64,000 nt of DNA from Coriaria nepalensis (GCA_027186245.1 CP114484.1:9146001-9210000); one strand, 5' to 3'. Numbered from the stretch's first letter, positions 11,327-25,100 are shown. A program made the numbers and translations. The notes: a model not told the origin generated them from the sequence alone.

Positions 11327-14073
11327 TCAAGAAGCTCTCAAAAGAGAAGTCTCACTCTCAGATTGGTGCTTGAGCTGGTGCTTGGCTTGCTGCTGGGACC
11401 AGTAAGCATTAGCCGTTAGGACTCTGTCTAAAAGCTCTTGAGGCACAGGCTCTCCTCTCCTCTGGTGTGGGGATATTCTTGCCGTATGCACTAATGTCTT
11501 CCATTTATCCTTCACCACATTCATATATATATATACACTTTAACTTTCCTTTCTTTTTCTTTTCTTTACCTTCAAACGGTTGTGTAAGAGAAGAAGAGAC
11601 TTTTTACCTTCAAATCCACATATGTCCGATGCTTCGCATTATCAAATGCTCGCAGTTTAACATCACGCCACCTATAAGTAAAATCAGGCCATTAAAAAAA
11701 CCAAGAACTAAAAAAGACCAAGAATAGCAGTATAAAATCTCAATTCCTCTATTTCAAATGTTGACAAAATCTAACACAAATTTTAATGTGGAGCCCTGGA
11801 ATCATTTTACCCAGATTCTAAATACCTGAATCCAATTTTACCCAATTGGAAATCTCATAGCTGATCGTCAATTAATAACTAACATATACCTTCCAGTGCC
11901 AAGTTTCTCAACTGCTTGAACAAGTGCTTCCACCTCAGCAACAGAGAAGGGTCTACGGATTCTGCGCTGTACAATCTCCGACCGTTTTGATTTCTGGTGA
12001 GCTGGAACGACTGAGAGTGGCTCCATAGGCATGGCATCTACAGCAATCAATGCTTTAGAATTGGTTGTACTTTTCTCAACTGACACGTTAGTAGGAGAAG
12101 GTGCTGAATCATGGTCACTTTCTATCACGTTTTCAAAATCGCCCATGTGAGGAACACACAACAAATTACTACTAGCCAGATTATCTACATTCGGATAGGC
12201 TGGACATCTAGAATAAAAAAACATACAATAAGATGACTTTGTATCATTCAAAAACCTCTAATATAAGATTATTGACTTCAAAACTAAGTACCTTGATAGA
12301 AGCTCTGGTGCGTCGGAGGGAAACAAAAAGGGAGAAGAATGGGCATGGTACAAAGGTTCAGGAGTTTGAGAGGGATTGGGCTCTAGGGAAAATCCCAAAG
12401 ATTCAAGCTGGCTATCACAAGAAATTCCAGTCTGAAATAACGTTTTACTGTTATCTCTAACCTTCTTCCCTTGAAGAATCACGCCAACCTGTAATCCACA
12501 ACCAAGTATAGCATTCACTGCCTCCATAACTGTCCTCTACACAACAATTTTACACATTCATCAGTACAAACTAAGAAATGATAATAATAATAATAATAAT
12601 AAAGACTAGCACCAAAGAGAGCAAATGCTTTAGCTTTCTTAGCGTTTGATCCGTACCTTCAAAGAACCAATCGTTGCAGTCTCAGAAATCTCGATGAATA
12701 GCTCCGGCACCTTAAAGGACTTGATCCTAAGCTTTACTGAGCAAAAGGAAAGACGGGCTTCATGTAAGAACAATCTTCTGATTTTTTGAGGCACATATTC
12801 CAGTGAAAACATTTACTACAACAGAGAAATCTTCCCATCAAAGATTCTCTTACCGTGCGAATCCCTAGATTGAAATGATGTTTGACATCCTGAACCCAAG
12901 GATGATGTCCCAATGCCTGCACCATCACTTTCTCATATTTAGAAAACATCTTCAAATACCTATAAATAGCCCAAAAAAGAACCAGATTATTCATTAGTCA
13001 CAAACCTGAAGCATCCTTCTTGCATGTATCGGGAGTTCTGTCAATGTTTCTTCCATCAGTATTTGAAATCGAGCTGCAGTGAAAAAATTTCCTCTTCTTG
13101 AAAGGAATATGCATTTGAGATCGTTGCCTCTTGTAAGAGCTCTTATTATGATCAGTGGGCATCAAATCACAACCATCTAGAGAAATTTAAAATTAAAAAA
13201 AAAGTTGTTTCCCTTTACCAAAATCAAACAGTGTGTCTAATAAATCATGCCACAATGAATCAGGCTTCTTACCAGTATTAGTAATTGTCTCGGCACTATA
13301 CTTAGGAGCTACTTTCCAGAACTTAGAAGTCAATATCCTCCTCATTCTACAATCTCCAAAGTGAGGCACTTGCCTAAAGGACTTCACTGAATTGCTCTGG
13401 TGAGTACATCCAGAAGATTTTTCGTCATCATCTCTACTAACTACTTTCTTTATATCATTCCGACAAGCAGGGTAAGAGCTCTGAGGTATGTGGTCCCTAC
13501 ATGATGTCACTTTGCCACTACTATCATCTGGATCGTCTAAGTCGTCAAACATATCAACCCCATTGTCGTCATTTAGTATCTTCCCTGTCTTATGCAGCTC
13601 ATCCTTTACCATTATTTTATATTCACCATCATAATGATGAAAAGATTCCTTTGAACTATTATTTTGAATATACTGATTATGAACTTCTCGAACAAACTCG
13701 GAAGAAGGGTATTGCAGGTCCTGGCTAGAAAGATCATCCTGCCACTCTTTCTTCATAACTGCAGAATTGATTTTTTCAGTTGATGTATCACGAGAAGTGA
13801 GAGGGCTCTCTTTCTCAAGCAACTTTCCGGCTACTTTTGCTAACAGGTCAAATGCAACCACTTGATTGTCTTCTTCAACCCTCTTTCTAATTCTTCCCCT
13901 TCTCTACAGAACAAAAGAATATTGACCGAAATTAGAGGAGCAAAAAACCAGAGGAAAAATGGACATTATAATCAATTGGATAACAGGTTTACCCTGGCTG
14001 ATCTGGTAGCTCTGGGCATGGTAGGGACTCGATAGCCATTGAAGCTGTAATCTAATCGCTTTTGAAGCACCAT
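11327..14073 (-). CDS. TRFL: Telomere repeat-binding protein (TRFL/TRP/TBP1 type)
   Basis: Nine coding exons: 14073-13993, 13903-13273, 13176-13006, 12916-12854, 12736-12657, 12536-12292, 12207-11890, 11671-11608, 11509-11327; 611 residues. The family N-terminus is MVLQKRLDYSFNGYRVPTMP with the basic run RSARRRGRIRKR. Residues about 316-395 are the ubiquitin-like domain (VKLRIKSFKVPELFIEI ... LGFSLEP). Residues about 507-563 are the C-terminal Myb/telobox domain (RRPFSVAEVEALVQAVEKLG, then VDLKDKWKTLVHTA). Family members bind double-stranded TTTAGGG repeats and help control telomere length in the nucleus; that role is inferred. The exon 2 end at 13273 (GTAAGA donor) is preferred, but an in-phase donor at 13218 would add 18 residues. 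No defects are seen. Confidence 0.95.
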
Positions 14074-15091
14074 AACGAAGAAGTCAAACGAAAATATGAA
14101 TCAAACACAGGACATGTACATGTAATTTAGTTGGAGCCATCTACAGGAGAAGCATGAACCAGAAAAGAAGATAAAGCCCTGGAATCAAATGTAAACGATG
14201 AGTATGGCAACTTAGTTTGTATTTCTGATTTAACATATCGAAAAATACAGATATGATAATCCATACTAATGAAATCAGCTCTAAAGCAGTTGTGAAAGAA
14301 GGCTAGTTTATACTATGATTCCCCTTAAAATTTAGGCAAATTCAACATACACAGATTTTTCCAGAACAGACCCATAAGAGTGAGTGTAATTACATTCAGA
14401 AAGAACGCGAGCAAGAACGAAATTCCAGTTCATCTAGCTGATCCAGGTCAAATTCCAGTTCATTGCTTAAATAATCATTCAATTCTTTAAAAAAAAAAAA
14501 TGAAAACAATAGAAGTCAAAAAGTAACAAGGACCATCAAACTAACAAGAATAAATGAAACCATATAAATAAATAAATAAAAACTTTCGGACAATAGCTCA
14601 TTTCTCTGCAATTTATATATAAAAATTTAAGAAGAAAAATTTATAAGAATATAAAAAATTATCCTTTTAGAGAAAAATGTAAACAGAACTAGTAATTGTA
14701 GACAAGGGGAAAAAAACACTCTTAAAACCACGACAAAACTGATAATAAATAATTATTAAAAAGTTGAAGATGACAAACGCACCTCAAATCTGCGATCAAA
14801 TCCATCAAAACAAAAACTTTCACGTATAATTTAATTTTAAATAATAATTATTATTATTATTATCAGAGATGAATCAGAAAAATGAAGAAAACAGTAACCA
14901 ATTTGATTATTCAAAGATCATAACTTGGGAAAAAAATGAAAAGAAAAAAGAAATGAAAGTTTCGGATACAGAAATCAATTCCATGACAGAATTTCACGTA
15001 AAAGAAATTCGACTCCCCTTTCCCACAAATTCTCGGTCACCAAACACTGCGATTGAAGAAAAACCACAACTTTCGCACAGTTCATGAAATT

Positions 15092-15141
<50 letters not shown>

Positions 15142-16589
15142 CTTGCTCACCTCGTGAACGGGATTTTTGTTTCAGAATTAAAATATCTCCCTCCGGATTA
15201 CGAATTCCAGCTCAAATTTGCAGAATTTGGTATCAATGTAGCAAGATCGAAGAATTTGTACAAGATATTGTCGTAGAAATCAGGGTTGGGAACTCCTCCT
15301 CCACCGCCACCACCACCACCCTCTCTAGTTTTCTATAGCAAAAATGTTCTTCCCGGAAAATTTAATTCAAACGCTGCCATGATTATTAATAGAATTTCGT
15401 TTGATGTTTCATTTTTCTCTCTCCTTTTTTCTCTTTTCTTTTTTTGTAATTATTCTCCCTCTCTCTCTCTCTCTCTCACCAAGAACCCTCTGAAAACCAC
15501 CGCCGAAGGTTTTTTACCATAAACCCCACCCACCTCTTATATCTTAAATCTTCATCACGCGGACCGGACCTATCGCTAATTACCAATTGGCTTACCCTCA
15601 ATTGCAGGTTACTAATCCACCTAAAGACCGCTTCTCCCCTAACCCATGACCCACAATGTTTAAAACTCCCCTTACATCTCGACACGTGGCCTCATCAAAA
15701 CTCTCTGACCCACATACTTTTTTTCTTTTTCTTTTTTTTCTTTTTTCTTTTATTTATTTTCCTGTTAATCAAAATTCAAAACCATAATCTTTACAAAATT
15801 TTGACTTTTTTTTCCCGGCTGAAAACTCCTTGTCTATTGTTAGGAGTGTCAAAAAGTTCTCTCTGCATTTTGTTATGGCTACTAAAACAGCTTCTTATTT
15901 TGTTTAACACATTTTGTTTCACACTACTTAGGATGAAGTATGTCGTATTGCTTTCGGTACGGTGACGGTCAGTTTGCCGGTGACTCGATTAAAACTTATA
16001 TTTAAGGTTGTGTTTGAATCGATTTCAAAAATTATTTTGCATTTTGTTTAAATCCAAACTCAAATTAGGATTTAAATTAAACTTACGTTCAAAATCTGAT
16101 TTTCAAATCCGAAAGGTAAACGGGTTTTTCGCCGTTTGGTCATGAAGAAAATATTAATAATAAATCTAATAAAAGTTTTTGTTCATGTAGGTAGGTTGGT
16201 GGGTCGTTTAACCGGAACCGGAAACCATTGCTTATATATTTTAATTTTAAAATAAATAAATCGGAAATTGCGACAAAGTAAATTTTTCCTTATACACGGT
16301 ATATATATAATTACGGAATCAGGTGGAAGCACGCCTAAGATATGAGTCACATTAGCGGTAAGTAAACCACACGTAACTAACAAAAGAGCATAAGTACAAG
16401 AGGCACATAGACGTGTGTGGAAGGGTCTTTTAGGACAGAGGAGAGGTGTCGTACGAGAACAACCAACTAAACGGTTCATTCAAAACAAAAAAACTGGAGG
16501 AGTAAAAATCCCAAAAAAAAAAAATCAAACAAACAAATAGAATTTATTGTCACATGTCTGTCTTGACTGTCTTTCTATTTATATATATA
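14074..16589 (-). promoter_or_regulatory. 5' leader, leader intron and upstream region of the TRFL gene
   Basis: A leader intron fits 14782-14141: donor GTGCGT after TTTGAG, acceptor CTCCTGTAG. The exon after it would begin with ATGGCTCC and carry an 18-codon upstream ORF (14140-14084) ending 10 bases before the main ATG. Upstream lie an (AT)n tract at 15106-15137, a (CT)n tract at about 15457-15477 and CCACCACC-rich DNA at 15296-15320, all typical of a plant leader or proximal promoter. From about 15700 to 16589 I see only AT-rich DNA without a recognisable gene. Confidence 0.5.
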
Positions 16590-17285
16590 GGGGACAATCC
16601 GAGCCAGCCCGACGCCGCCTGTAAGTAGCCTAAGCCCGTTTAAAATGGAGTCAAGCTCAATCCGTCTTACTCGGGTCAGGTCGGGTCCAGGTCATGTCAT
16701 AAATTCTTTAGTTCGGCCCAGGTCTAAATTCATATAGAAAAACAATTATATTACATATTAAATAAGTTTTACGGTTCAAAAAATATATTTTATAATATAA
16801 AAGAACTTTATTATCATTAATAACTGTAAATTGAAATGGACACGTGCTTCCGTTTATTTAATAACGTATATTTAATTATGTTCTAATGAAACAAATAAAT
16901 CTATAACTAATGAGTGATTTAGGAGATGTCGGCGCAAATGGTCACTTTCATTTTCAAGATTTTCATCAAAAACTTTACTACACACGAGACATCATGTTAG
17001 TTATTGTGTTACTCCAATCTCCTAGCTGGTCTAATATAGTTCAGCAAAGTAGTTTCAAATAACGTGTCTTGGACATTGAGGATTAATATCATCCATTTCC
17101 TACATTTAACAAGTTAGAATACTAAACATTAAACATATTAAATATAAAAAGTTAAATATAAGAAGTTAATAAATAAATATAACTACCTAAAGAAAAGCTA
17201 AATGAAGATGTGATTGTGGTATTGTGGGATGAATTGAATAAAGTGGTGAGACTCGGGCAAGGGCAGTATTTATAAGAGTAAATTA

Positions 17286-17424
17286 GAGTGTTAGACTGTT
17301 AACTAAGGAGAAAATAAATGAGAGTATTAGATTGTTAGGTAAAGACTAAGGAGAAAATAAATGAGAGTGTTAGACTGTTAGGTAAGGACTAAGGAGAAAA
17401 TCAATGAGAGTGTTAGATTAACAG
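17286..17424 (+). repeat. 43-bp tandem repeat, about 3.3 copies
   Basis: The unit contains GAGAGTGTTAGACTGTTAGG and AAGGAGAAAATAAATG. Copies differ at a few bases. It lies downstream of the transposase relic near the left end of the hAT element. Confidence 0.8.
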
Positions 17425-17467
17425 TTATGATTTATGAGTAGAGTCGTCGACCCGTCGAGTAATCATG

Positions 17468-17525
17468 ATTTCTAGTTTACTCGATTGATCGATGAAGCCT
17501 TCGACCCGTCGAGTAAACTAGAAAT
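17468..17525. repeat. Perfect 17-bp inverted repeat (24-base loop)
   Basis: ATTTCTAGTTTACTCGA at 17468-17484 is the exact reverse complement of 17509-17525. Related TCGACCCGTCGAGTA-like pieces recur at about 17448-17462 and 17555-17650. Confidence 0.85.
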
Positions 17526-17989
17526 TATGTCATAATTGTTAATCTATTATGATACTCGACTGGTTGAAAGCTTCATCGACCTGTTGAGTACATAACTTTT
17601 AGTTTACTCGACGAGTCGATGAGGCTTTCGATCTCATCGATCCGTAAAGTAAAGTTGCATACCTTGTGGTTTCTTTTCCACTTTTGTTATTTTTGAAGAC
17701 TTATAATTTAGTATATTATTAACAAAGAATTAGCCAAAGAAATAACTTTATTGAGATTTGTAATGATAGATAGTTCAGTCAAAAAAACATTTTGGCCTAA
17801 AGGAAGAAAAAACATAACCTACAATAAAGCCTTAAAAATAAGGAAAGAAATATATTATTAAAATTACATCATAATCTATAATTTTTAATATGGGGTTAAA
17901 CTACTTCATACCCCATAATTAGGAGCTTCGTGTTCAGATTCGAGATATAAATTATCAAATGTTCCGTACATTTCCTCTTGATCCGTCAT

Positions 17990-19800
17990 TTAATGTTGGT
18001 TTTGTTGATTTGTACATTCCCAATTTCTAATGTACAATAGTATCTCAACCATTTCAGCCGTTAATTTAGTTCTTCTATCAGAAATGATTCTCCCACCTAT
18101 GCTAAAGGCTAACTCTGAAGATACTATTGAGATGGGAACGATCAAGACGTCATGTGTGAGTCGAGCTAATATAGGAAACCTTTTTAAATTATACTTCCAC
18201 CATTGCAAGATATTAAAGTTATCTTTATCCTCATCATCTGGGGATTCAAGATACTTTCGAAACTCCCTGCATTATGAAGTACCACTACCTGAAAAACTCT
18301 TCTTCCTGTTGTAAATATTCAATATCGCCTTCTTTAGTCGTTCATTTTGTTGATCGAATCGTCGAGGTCGCAAGTCATTATATTTATTTTCATAAACAAA
18401 ATAAACTTCATCAAAGTTTATATTTGTATTAGCGATTAATTTATCATAATAAATATTTAATCATCTTCCTATAAAAAAAAACCTTACTAAAACATTCATA
18501 CTTAAGTCTATGATGATCCAATATAACTCCAAAGCAAAACAAAAGAGGAATTTCATTCCAATATTTTAAGTATTTTATCTTCATTTTTTCTATAATAGGT
18601 TTAAAAATAACATCATCATCACAAGCAGTAAATATCTGAACAATATCAACAAATTACGCAATAACTAACGGTGAAATATGATAATAAATATCAGATAAAA
18701 TTATGGTAGACTCGTAAAAAACTTTTAGAAATTTGTTAAATTTTTCAGCAGTATCCCAATCGTTTTCACGCAATATAGTAGATATATTTTGTTGCATATG
18801 TAAAAATATAGTAATCTCATTTTTATATGAAATGACTTGTTGTAACATTATATAAGTCGAATTTCATCTTATGTTCATATCAAGTGCAAACTTCCGAGAT
18901 TTCTTACTTGCGTTCTTGCATAATTATCTAAATGCAGCTATACGAGGATTATAGCTAACTATGAAAGCTAATGCATCTCGAATATTTATGATTTCATTCG
19001 TTACCAATTTCATACGTTTGATAACGAGGTTTATTATGTGACAAGCACACCGTTGAGGTAAAAATATTCCACCATTGTGCCCGCTAAGTTGATCATCAAA
19101 CAAAGATATTGTATTTGTATTTGCAGAAACATTATCCAATATGATTGATATTATATATTGTTTTATATCAAATTCATTCAAAACTTGCATAATAATATCA
19201 CAAATATTTTCAGCATTATGTTGAGTCTCAATAACTCTAAAACCTATGATTTTTTTTTTCATAGACCATTCAGCATATAAATAATGATTAACTATAGATA
19301 AATAATCTTGTTTAGACCTTGCACTTCAAATATCAAATGTTAATGCAATACTAACATGAGATGAACCTAATTCTTTTTTTAAAGCATCACATTGTTTTTT
19401 AAAACATGCTTTTATATTACTTATAGTTGTATTTCTACTTACTCTCTTATAAGAATGAAAATATGACTCTCGAACAAAGTTTTCATAATATTCAGAGTCA
19501 GCAAAACTAATAGGAAAATCAAAATAAGCATTCAACTTAGCAAGGTTATCTCTAGCTCTCATTTCGTTATATGACCACGTAGAGACTAAACTATTAGGTT
19601 GAAAATTTAATTGAGTTTAAGACGTACCTATACCAATTGTGGGATCAGGCATGTATTTATCTTTATAACGTTTTAAGTTGGTAGTTCCACTAGTCCCGAT
19701 AGCAGGTAGAGACTTTTTGCATACCTCACATACATCATATTTTTTAAGATACCATATTCTCTTACTTGTACAATTCGTCAAAACAAAGCCAAACTTTTGA
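17990..19800 (-). pseudogene. hAT transposase relic
   Basis: On the minus strand a degraded BED-type zinc finger near 19780-19650 reads CEVCKKSLPAIGTSGTTNL, its His pair replaced by Tyr. Then come catalytic-region pieces at 19562-19326 (KRVSRNTTISNI ... SIALTFDI), 19262-18924 (ISIILDNVSANTNTI and RCACHIINLVIK) and 18848-18654 (WDTAEKFNKFLKVFYEST). The C-terminal dimerisation domain is at 18208-17990 (ARLTHDVLIVPISIVSSE then FSIGGRIISDRR). This order and these motifs define plant hAT transposases. Stops and shifts between the pieces mean it is inactive. Confidence 0.85.
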
Positions 19801-20397
19801 CGTTGTATTATTGCATTTTGTAGAAGTAATTATAGTCGGTGTAGTTGTTGTTTCATTGTCGAGATAGACCTCATCCTCATGGATCTCGTCTATATCCGAA
19901 AAATGACTATCGTCTAATTCCATATATCATGTACTATAAAACAGTAATTCTGGCTGGCCTCTGAAATCATGAATGTTACCCAAGTTTTCATTTTCTATGT
20001 TATTAAATATATATAAATATTAGAATTAGTTAGAACTTAGAACTTGGAAGATAAAATTTACAAAAAGAAATAATAATAATAATAAAGAGTAAAACACATT
20101 ACAATAAAATAAAAAAATTGAACTAACCTGAAATCACATTACAATAAATTTTAGATTTTAGATTGAGAGTTTTAGAAATCATGTTAGAATTAGGAATTAT
20201 AAAATTGATAATTAACACTTTAAATTAGTAAAAAAAATAAATAGCGAATAATTGAGACGAGATATATTTTTTGAGTTGTGAATTGTGAATTGTGATTTAT
20301 GAAGATCATTTGAATGAATATTATAAGAAAAATAATAGAATTATGGATGGAGAAATTTGAATGAAAAAATTAAAATTAAAATAAAATAAGATGGAAG

Positions 20398-20530
20398 GCA
20401 TCAGGAGTCGTTTAAGTGTAAACGGCTCCTTGCCTCCTTCAAGTTTTAACCATACAGAAATTTGAATTAAAAAAAAAAAAAAAAAAAAAGAGGCATCGGG
20501 AGTTATTTAAGTGTAAACGGCTCCCTGGCT
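20398..20530. repeat. Duplicated hairpin near the right end of the hAT element
   Basis: Two related copies about 95 bp apart. Copy 1 (20404-20429) is GGAGTCGTTTA, loop AGTG, TAAACGGCTCC. Copy 2 (20498-20525) is the same hairpin with changes in the left arm. An A tract separates them. Confidence 0.75.
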
Positions 20531-20688
20531 CCTTTAGACTTTAGTCATGCATGCCCATGAGGTGATAAAAAAAAGTGAGTCTAACTCGCGCTCATGTACG
20601 AACCGAGTTGAGCCCGTACCAACATGCAACGGGTGCAGACACAGGTTCGAGCAAGGCTTTATCGGGCCGACCCGATCCATATTGCCAC

Positions 20689-22124
20689 ATATATTTATAT
20701 ATCCCATCTTACTGTGGTTTGGTTACTATGAATCGATAGGAAGGAGGATAAGTGTCCGTAATTTTGATTCGATTTCTCTTATTCGGTCAATTACTATTTA
20801 TCGGTAAAAATGAGAGGATTATTAGTGATATTTATGAGGAGGATGATTATTGGGACGGAATAGTTAAGAGTGATCTAAATTAATTCTCACCCATTTCTTG
20901 TAAAAACACGCTATGGAAATACCCTCGGAACAAGCTTTGAACTCGGACAAAGACATTTTACTTCATTTGTTTCTTGTATATCGTTTTCTTCACTCTCCCT
21001 CATTTTTTTTTCATTTTGTTTCTCTCTTGTCTGCGATTATGATAGAAGACAGTATCGTCACACACCTCCCGCGAGCTTCAGCTTTCATCCCTGACCAGGT
21101 ATTTTCTCCTCTATAAAACCTCATCTCTTGTCCATCTTATTCTTCAAATCAAATGATAATATACTATTTAATATTTTCATTCATATATTTTTATTCACAC
21201 TCTTTCATTCATATTAATATTACCATTTTTTTGAAACCAAACAATCGATCAATGTTTAAATAGTATGGTCGGGCCTAGTTGATCGGGATAGGGACATTGT
21301 TGTCATTGAACTAAAAGTAGGTAGTAATTATTGGTAATGTGAGAAGCAGTTATCCGGATAAGAATGTTGGACATTATCCTATTCGGTTGGTTGGTGTAAT
21401 TTTTATTAGAATTTGTGGCCGTCCACCTCCGGATTTCAAATCTAAGCCACGTAGGATTTCAAGTTTCAAAGACCGATTCTCTATTGGTACTCTTTGCTTT
21501 CCATTATCCGTTTCAAAATGTCGGGGTATAACGGCGTTACAGGAGCTTAGGTCCGTATGGGATCGTGGGTGTATGTGGTGGTGGTGGACCCCACGTCGTC
21601 ACTCTCTCCTCGCGAGAACTGCGGCTTGCGAAGAAAAGACAGACGGTCGTCGACTCGTGTGAGTAAGATGAAACGATTTTTAAGGATTTTCTCTTGTCCT
21701 TCCTGGGGCCACCACTTGCTGATCGTTGTCTGTCTGACCCCATCATCCTTCAAAATTTTGAAAGAAATCTTGTCTGTTCAAATTTGATTGTCGAGTTTAT
21801 CTTTTGAAATCCCTTTCCCTCTCAAATTTCGATATCTAGTTAAAACACAGCAAGAGAAAAAGAGTAATTGAAAAGAAAGGGGGATCCCAATTACTTTTCT
21901 CACTAATAATCATGATTAAACAAGTTAAACAAACTTTGTAAGAGTAAGGATAAAGCAAAACAAAGATGATTACATGGCAATTACCATGTACATATATATA
22001 CCTTTTACATATACCAACAAACAGCAGAAAGATTGATAAAACCTTACAAACCCAGAAAGAAAAACTGTCACTGATTATCTGCAGAAGCTAATTAATGAAA
22101 CCATGACAATGTGTCGGAGAGAGC
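20689..22124. other. Intergenic, no gene recognised
   Basis: 3' flank of the ORP3-type gene. Positions 21470-21770 are clearly GC-richer than the surroundings (GGACCCCACGTCGTC ...) and look like a relic promoter or 5' end, but neither strand gives a recognisable protein. Confidence 0.4.
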
Positions 22125-25100
22125 TCATTCTGAAGTCAAATTACCGTATTGCCATGGATTGAATTCAATCGAAGTAATACTAGGCTCCTCAACAGTGCCC
22201 GAGCTATCTACGTCAGCACGATGTTCACTGTACCCGTTGTTATATTGGTAAACTTCCAAGTCGCCCCATGGAGTAGCTGTAACTTCCCCAGTTATGTCGA
22301 ACCATCTTGGAGAGAATTGTTGGCCCTTGCTCTCTCTAGTTCTCTTTTCAGCTCTTTGCCTCTCTTCCAAACTGCAAAGGAAAGGTATTCGGTAAAATAT
22401 CAAAATGATAGACTGGTATGGGAATATTTGAAGCATACATTTGTACTTTCAGATGTAAGAAAAGTTGTCATAATTGCATGCTCTCTGGGGAAATGTTAAG
22501 CAAACAGACCTGCTTTTTTCTGCCCCAGCTTTGGATAGATCACCCTTTTCTAGAGCATATCTATCAGGGCGCAATCTGGAATCTGATGCCAACAATTTTT
22601 TAGGGGCGGTATCGAAACTGTTTATCTTATGAGCAAAGTGTGTGTATTGGAATTTGTCATTTGCTGGAACTTCGGCAACATGCCAAGCCTAAAGAAAGAG
22701 GAAAACCGGGAAATGCAGTAAGACCCAAATGGCAAAAACGTATATCTCAATAATATGTGAGGTGTGTGAAAAGATTCAGAATCAATGCGAAGATAGTTGT
22801 AAAATTATTATAGCAAAATCATGCTATCACACACTATTGGGGCTGAGGAAACAGAAGACTGAATTAAGGTTGAAGTAAAATAACCTCTTTCATTTCGGTG
22901 CCTGGGAGAGGCTCTCCTTCTAAATCACATGGTTGATAACTCATTGACTCATGCCATTTCCCTGTCATCAGTACTTTAGGCTCCTCATTTGCATTATAGA
23001 TGTAACCATCAACTTCATAACGACCAGCTCTGCAGCAAAGAACGAAATTATAAAATAAAAAATGCATAGGAAGATGACATACAAAGGTACAAATTTCCAT
23101 GATGATTGTAAACATTGAATTTTGAGAATCATAAATTTCAGGCCATACACCCAAGATTAGACATCCTTTTTTTTTCCCTTCCTTCTATGATGGGTAAAGT
23201 GATGAAATGATTTATTGATAGAAGAATAATTGCAGAAATATCACTCTAACCAGAGTGCAAGACAGACCTAGAATAAATTATGCAAAAAGAATAATGGAAA
23301 CTCCAACAGCATAGGTTCAGAGACAAGAAAGTTATTTGCTGGACCAAAAGGTACCAGAACCATTATATCTAAACAGAAAAGTTCACTATAATAGTACCAA
23401 CCTTCAATAGTCAAAAACGACCGAGGACAGCATTTTGAAATAAAGATGATGGGAACAATACATACCCGAACCAGCCACATGGTTGAAAATATAAAACAGC
23501 TTTATCCCCAGTGGTTAAATTTGTCATAATCATTTCTCCTGGTGAATCAACCCACGTCCTTCCAAAGATCAGGTTGTTAACCTTAGTAGGAGGTGGCACC
23601 AAATCTAACACCACACCATCTTTTTTAAGAGTTACACGTGTTCTGCAAATGAAAAAAAATGCATATCATTAAACTATCTTCACCTTGCATTCAATCAAGT
23701 TTGAAATATCATAACAGAAGCTTTTTATGTGCCAGTAACAATGGGGATGCTGGAAAGATCCTAATACAAAATGAATTAAAGTATCAGCGCTTGAATGATG
23801 TAGACCAATTTGCAAGTAAAAACAATGACTCGATAGAGCCTATGTATATGATACACAGATGGCACAAACTATATGTACTAGATATGTAATCCTGCACTAG
23901 TAAATCCAAATGATTTAAATTAGACTCGTATCGTTCTACTTTTTATTAACTTCATCAGGAGTCCCTAAATTGTTATAGAAAATCTTCAAGTATTGTTGAT
24001 TTTGAACATATGGACCAACAATAGAGCACACAAACAAAGGCACTGTTTTTTACATGGTTATCAATCAACATGCACACCCATATATAATCGAGAATGATTC
24101 AGGCAAGACATTCTGGGGAATAAAAAGAGCTAACTAGGCAAGGAATGATGACCATCATAGATAAAAGTTGAATGGGAGGAAGAAAAAGAATTTTTACCTT
24201 CCAACAGGGTAAACATCAAGAGAGTTTCCCAAAAATTTGGTTTTCAACTTCGATGTCACATCATATGTAAAATGCTCATTTTCAGCATGCCCGGCACTCA
24301 TTGGGGGATGATGACTTACCTGTAAGCAAAAATATTTCACAAACATGAATCATGCACCACAATAATAGAATATATTTCTTAAGAGGCGGCAGAAAGTGAT
24401 GAAAGATAAACATCCGTGAGAAAGACAGAAGACTAAAGTTTTCACCTTCAAAGTATTAACATCCACAAAAACTTACCTGCTCTGAAATAAAAGTGACACC
24501 ACCATGATTAGCCAATTCATAAGTTTCTCCAAGAATAGGATTAAAAGGCTTCCAAGTTCGTTGGTAGGCATAGTATACAGATATAGCCCATGATGCTGTC
24601 ATCGGTAACAAAGGGGTTTCAAAATGTATCCAGGAAATTAATGTGCCCACATTAGATCAATCATTGGAAGAACTAGCTTATGCCCACCAGAATTTCAATC
24701 CAAAGTATACTCACAGGCATATACAAGCCGCATATAGGGATCCTCGCACTCATCCGCTTGATCTAACAAGTAGGAATACTCCATTAACTGTCATAAAGAC
24801 AAAACTATTGTCAATAAAAAACAGGTATAAAGTGTTAAAACATGACATGTAGCAGCAGTGGCACAAATCACACAAACCTCGGCCATTTTTTGAAGCATTG
24901 TCATTGGTTCAAAAATGAGAACAGGAAGAGTCACCATTGATGTGACATCTGAGCCTATATACTTGTTCATCATCTTCCAGTAACTGTCACGATCCTTTAG
25001 AAACAAAAGAATGAACAGCAAAGACAAAATTAGAGATACAAGATGGAGGGAGAAAAGAATTTGGAAAAAGGGGTGAAGGGAGGAGGTAACCCAGCTAGCT

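Larger units (their letters stand above)
16590..20688 (-). mobile_element. hAT superfamily DNA transposon, decayed
   Basis: Contains a minus-strand hAT transposase relic. The outer ends are GC-richer and roughly inverted to each other: GGGGACAATCCGAGCC at the left, and the reverse complement of the right end begins GTGGCAATATGGATCGGG, then CGGCCCGA. Both sides abut AT-only DNA (TATATATA left, ATATATTT right), so the expected 8-bp duplication is suggestive, not exact. Borders are approximate. Tandem repeats and hairpins fill the subterminal regions. Confidence 0.7.

Noticed and set aside
16183..16479. Open frame of about 98 codons upstream of the TRFL gene
   Set aside because: Resembles no family and sits in spacer DNA next to the hAT element; not supported as a gene.
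21339..21787. GC-richer stretch with overlapping open frames on both strands
   Set aside because: Frames overlap on opposite strands and none has family motifs; noted only as an unusual composition patch.
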